DNA of 8,288 nt from Sphingomonadales bacterium (lineage in GTDB: Bacteria > Pseudomonadota > Alphaproteobacteria > Sphingomonadales > Sphingomonadaceae). The stretch is from NCBI GenBank assembly GCA_020200935.1, contig JAIVHR010000186.1, positions 1 through 8,288 of the forward strand, in the 5' to 3' direction. Of the stretch, positions 6,097-8,288 are shown piece by piece. The first letter of the stretch is position 1, and the number at the start of each line of letters is the position of its first letter. The notes beneath the pieces are model-generated. The model did not search any database. It saw nothing but the letters and a program-made list of their open reading frames with translations, and had not been told where the DNA came from. Made by a program: the position numbers and the translations under genes.

Positions 6097-7331
6097 GCGA
6101 GGAATTGACCTGGGCCGACCGGATGCGTTCGGGCTTCCTGAAGACGTCGGGCAGGCTGGGCGAGAATCTCGCCGGGCTCGTCGGCAAGGAAAGACTCGAC
6201 GAGCAAACGCTCGACGAGATCGAGGAGGCGCTGATCGCCACCGATCTCGGCCCCGCGGTCGCCGCCCGGATACGCGATCGGATCGCCGAACAGCGCTACG
6301 ACCGCCACCTCTCCGAACTCGATATCCGCGAGCTCGTCGCCGAGGAGCTCGAAGCGATCCTCCGGCCGGTCGCCGTGCCGCTCGAGATCGACGCCTTTCC
6401 GCGGCCGCAGGTGATGCTGGTCATCGGCGTCAACGGATCGGGGAAGACGACGACGATCGCCAAGCTCGCCCATCTCTTCCAGGAAGACGATTATCAGGTG
6501 ATGCTGGTCGCTGGCGACACTTTTCGCGCCGCCGCGATCGGCCAGCTCAAGGTCTGGGCCGAACGGCTCGGTGTGCCGATCATCGCTGGCGAGGAAGGCG
6601 GCGATGCGGCGAGCCTCGTCTTCGAGGGCGTCAAGCAGGGGACCGAGATCGGCACCGATGTCTTGATCGTCGACACCGCCGGGCGGCTGCAGAATAAGAG
6701 CCACCTGATGGACGAACTCGGCAAGATCCGCCGGGTGCTCGGCCGGCTCAACGAAGAGGCGCCGCACGATGTGATCCTGGTGCTCGACGCGACGACCGGA
6801 CAGAATGCGCTTTCGCAGATCGAGGTCTTCCAGCAGGTCGCCAATGTCACCGGTCTCGTCATGACCAAGCTCGACGGCACCGCGCGCGGCGGGGTACTGG
6901 TCGCGGCGGCCGAGAAATTCGGGCTGCCGATCCATGCCATCGGCGTCGGCGAGACGCTCGAGGATCTACGCCCCTTCGATCCGCGCGCCGTCGCTCGCGC
7001 GATCTTTTCTCGCCTTCAAGCTTGGCCAGACCGAGGGCGAACCGTTCCGCGGCATTCTGATCGGCACCGTCACTTTCATGGTCGCGATTACCGCGGCAAT
7101 CGTCTTTTCGATGATCGCCTATCGCAAGGTAACGCCGATGCAGTGGCTGTCGGCGGTGCTGATCCTCGGCTTTGGCGCGTTGACCGTCTATCTGCACGAC
7201 CCGGTCTTCATCCAGGTCAAGCCGACGATCATCTATTCGGGCTTCGCTTTGCTGCTGCTCGGTGGGTGGCTGCGCGGCGCGGCGCTGCTCCAATATGTCT
7301 TTGCCGCCGCCTTCAAGGGTCTGACCCGTGA
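6093..7331 (+). CDS. ftsY: SRP receptor GTPase FtsY with an aberrant out-of-frame C-terminal tail
   Basis: Membrane-associated receptor for the signal recognition particle; its GTPase pairs with that of Ffh to hand ribosomes to the SecYEG translocon. Residues 1-304 are a normal short FtsY with no acidic A domain: N domain (about 1-95, with an amphipathic start LTWADRMRSGFLKTSGRL at 5-22), P-loop GVNGSGKTT (112-120), GDTFRAAA (141-148), DTAGR (194-198), TKLDGTARGG (258-267) and the closing GVGETLEDLRPFDPRAVARAI (284-304). Family members stop within a few residues of this point. Here no stop occurs, and the frame continues for 108 residues (305-412, from 7005) that are simply the yciB region read in the wrong frame, rich in Arg, His and Pro. 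The start overlaps the mtaB stop as ATGA. The real protein is probably about 305-310 residues in relatives; whether the tailed form exists depends on the junction near 7004 being real. Identity is very secure; the 3' boundary is not. Confidence 0.93.
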   Translation: MSEELTWADRMRSGFLKTSGRLGENLAGLVGKERLDEQTLDEIEEALIATDLGPAVAARIRDRIAEQRYDRHLSELDIRELVAEELEAILRPVAVPLEIDAFPRPQVMLVIGVNGSGKTTTIAKLAHLFQEDDYQVMLVAGDTFRAAAIGQLKVWAERLGVPIIAGEEGGDAASLVFEGVKQGTEIGTDVLIVDTAGRLQNKSHLMDELGKIRRVLGRLNEEAPHDVILVLDATTGQNALSQIEVFQQVANVTGLVMTKLDGTARGGVLVAAAEKFGLPIHAIGVGETLEDLRPFDPRAVARAIFSRLQAWPDRGRTVPRHSDRHRHFHGRDYRGNRLFDDRLSQGNADAVAVGGADPRLWRVDRLSARPGLHPGQADDHLFGLRFAAARWVAARRGAAPICLCRRLQGSDP

Positions 7332-7560
7332 AGGCTGGCTCAAGCTGTCGCGCAACTGGGGGCTGTTCTTCGTCGCGATGGCGCTCGCCAACGAGGCGAT
7401 GCGCGCGACGCTGAGCTTCGAAATGTGGCTGACAGTCAAGACCTGGGGGCTGACACTCGTCTCGCTCGCTTTCGGCTTCGCCCAGATCCCGATGCTCCTG
7501 AAGCACGGGCTGGTCGTCGAGGAGACAAAGGACGCCGCGGCGCCCCCGGTTGGCGAATAG
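6934..7560 (+). CDS. yciB: YciB/IspZ-family inner-membrane septation protein, 5'-truncated
   Basis: Polytopic inner-membrane protein of the YciB (IspZ, septation protein A) family, linked to envelope integrity and cell division. Family-like sequence begins only at 7006 (FLAFKLG) and runs to the stop at 7558-7560: a first membrane segment around TVTFMVAITAAIVFSMIAY, then KVTPMQWLS, FGALTVYLHDPVFIQVKPT, membrane segments near IIYSGFALLLLGGWL and LFFVAMALANEAMRA, then TLSFEMWLTVKTWG and a final segment ending QIPMLLKHGL. The usual start codon and roughly the first 20 residues, before the FFLAFK-type motif, are missing; that DNA is instead the 3' end of ftsY in another frame. The only upstream in-frame ATG is at 6934, inside ftsY, and would give an Arg-rich 24-residue leader unlike the family. 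An internal ATG at 7078 would lose part of the first membrane helix. Function is therefore doubtful: it could be a pseudogene, an opportunistically restarted gene, or an assembly artefact. Family assignment is strong. Confidence 0.78.
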   Translation: MPSASARRSRIYAPSIRAPSLARSFLAFKLGQTEGEPFRGILIGTVTFMVAITAAIVFSMIAYRKVTPMQWLSAVLILGFGALTVYLHDPVFIQVKPTIIYSGFALLLLGGWLRGAALLQYVFAAAFKGLTREGWLKLSRNWGLFFVAMALANEAMRATLSFEMWLTVKTWGLTLVSLAFGFAQIPMLLKHGLVVEETKDAAAPPVGE

Positions 7561-8184
7561 CTAGCCCTCCTGATCGGCGCGGCGGACACCCTCGCCGTCA
7601 AGATTGCGGGCGACGAATTCCCAGTTGATCGCCTGTTCGAGCAGCGCATCGATATAATCGGGCCGCGCATTCCGATAGTCGATATAATAGGCGTGCTCCC
7701 AGACATCGAGGGTCAGCAGCGGCTTCATCCCCTCATGCGCGACCGGCGTATCGGCGTCGTGGAGCGAGGTGATCTTGAGCTCCTCGCCGTCGAGCACCAG
7801 CCAGGCCCAGCCGCTGGCGAAATGGCCGACGGCCTCGGATTTGAACTTGTCGAGCATCTCGCTCTTCGAGCCGAAGCAATCCTCGATGATCGCCGCGAGC
7901 TTGCCCGAGGGATTCTGCTTTTGCGGGCTCAGACATTGCCAATAGAAGCTGTGGTTCCAGACTTGGGCCGAATTGTTGAACAGCCCCTGGTCGCCCTTCT
8001 CCTTGGCCGCCACGATGACTTCGGACAGCTTGGCGCCCGCAAGGTCGGTGCCCTCGATCGCATCGTTAGTCTTGCTGACATAGGCGTTGTGGTGCTTGCC
8101 GTGATGATAGTCGAATGTCTCGGCGGAAATCGTTTCGCCGAAGGCATCCTTGGAATAGGGCAGCTCGGGAAGGACGAAGGCCAT
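7561..8184 (-). CDS. sodB: Superoxide dismutase, iron type
   Basis: Cytoplasmic enzyme that dismutates superoxide to hydrogen peroxide and oxygen. The 207-residue product has the Fe/Mn-SOD fold: N-terminal helices starting MAFVLPELPYSKDAF, with the metal ligand H27 in YHHGKHHNAYV, H78 in QVWNHSFYW, and D160 and H164 in DVWEHAYYIDY. The active-site glutamine sits at Q74 (AQVWNH), which is the position used by iron enzymes, so iron is favoured over manganese. I chose the ATG at 8184 rather than an in-frame ATG at 8262 because the family N-terminus starts here and AGGAGA lies about 7 nt upstream. No signal peptide is seen. The gene is monocistronic in the window and convergent with yciB; their stop codons abut (TAG at 7558-7560 and, on the other strand, TAG at 7563-7561) with no room for a separate terminator. 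Confidence 0.97.
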   Translation of the reverse strand: MAFVLPELPYSKDAFGETISAETFDYHHGKHHNAYVSKTNDAIEGTDLAGAKLSEVIVAAKEKGDQGLFNNSAQVWNHSFYWQCLSPQKQNPSGKLAAIIEDCFGSKSEMLDKFKSEAVGHFASGWAWLVLDGEELKITSLHDADTPVAHEGMKPLLTLDVWEHAYYIDYRNARPDYIDALLEQAINWEFVARNLDGEGVRRADQEG

Positions 8185-8211
8185 GTCAGTTCTCCTGTTT
8201 GCGTTCACGGT

Positions 8212-8240
8212 TTCATGGCCCGAACGCACGAAGCCTTCAA
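8212..8240 (-). promoter_or_regulatory. Weak candidate promoter for sodB
   Basis: On the minus strand, TTGAAG (8240-8235) and CATGAA (8217-8212) are 17 nt apart, about 28 nt before the start codon. The -10 match is poor (3 of 6). The remaining bases to the window edge include the short direct repeat TCCGTTT within a T-rich stretch, but no regulator site I can name. Confidence 0.18.
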
Positions 8241-8288
8241 GGTCTCCGGCAAAACGGATCAAACGGAAAAACTGTCACGGATGCGAAA

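Noticed and set aside
5940..6935. A 331-codon minus-strand open frame opposite mtaB and ftsY.
   Set aside because: Antisense shadow; no ribosome-binding site or family motif, and ftsY on the plus strand is unmistakable.
7002..7011. Programmed ribosomal frameshift joining ftsY to yciB.
   Set aside because: No X XXY YYZ slippery heptamer and no typical +1 site with a rare codon or internal Shine-Dalgarno; the loss of the yciB start points to a deletion rather than recoding.
8185..8262. N-terminal extension of SodB from an ATG at 8262.
   Set aside because: The conserved SOD N-terminus starts at 8184 with its own AGGAGA site; the extension is not a plausible signal peptide.
1..8288. A novel defence, mobile or biosynthetic system.
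   Set aside because: Every sizeable open frame that survives scrutiny belongs to a known core family; no transposase, integrase, nuclease module, toxin-antitoxin pair, tRNA or rRNA was seen.

Overview
The window looks like chromosomal housekeeping DNA of a GC-rich alphaproteobacterium, most likely a member of the Sphingomonadales. This rests on protein style (an FtsY with no long acidic N-terminal domain, an S16 with an Ala/Glu-rich tail), on the gene set ffh-rpsP beside dapF-mtaB-ftsY-yciB, and on two dispersed palindromic repeats whose arms I recognise from such genomes. The assignment is from memory of these families, not from a search.

Layout. Positions 1-1948 hold a minus-strand operon: ffh (SRP54 GTPase) followed by rpsP (ribosomal protein S16), which runs off the left edge. 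A 207-bp divergent region (1949-2155) contains a terminator-like hairpin in the ffh leader and a weak ffh promoter candidate. On the plus strand, 2156-3808 encodes a two-transmembrane GGDEF-EAL protein of cyclic-di-GMP turnover, ended by a strong hairpin. Then dapF (3893-4699), mtaB (4696-6096) and ftsY (from 6093) overlap pairwise by ATGA, a tightly coupled operon probably read from a promoter just in front of dapF. A yciB/ispZ-family membrane protein gene follows directly and ends at 7560, stop codon to stop codon against a minus-strand iron superoxide dismutase gene, sodB (7561-8184).

Function. Ffh and FtsY are the two SRP GTPases that deliver membrane proteins co-translationally. RpsP and MtaB serve the ribosome and tRNA. 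DapF makes meso-diaminopimelate for peptidoglycan and lysine, and YciB belongs to envelope and septation biology. The GGDEF-EAL protein and SodB are signalling and oxidative-stress functions in the same neighbourhood.

The unusual parts are local. (1) The end of ftsY runs without a stop codon, in the wrong frame, into a yciB that has lost its start and first codons. This looks like a small deletion at about 7002-7010, or an assembly error. (2) mtaB carries two different palindromic, REPIN-like elements (5003-5075 and 5938-6025) inside its reading frame. In each, the two arms are hairpins related by inversion, with compensatory base changes that keep the stems paired. I see no defence system, CRISPR array, phage, insertion sequence with transposase, or tRNA/rRNA gene.
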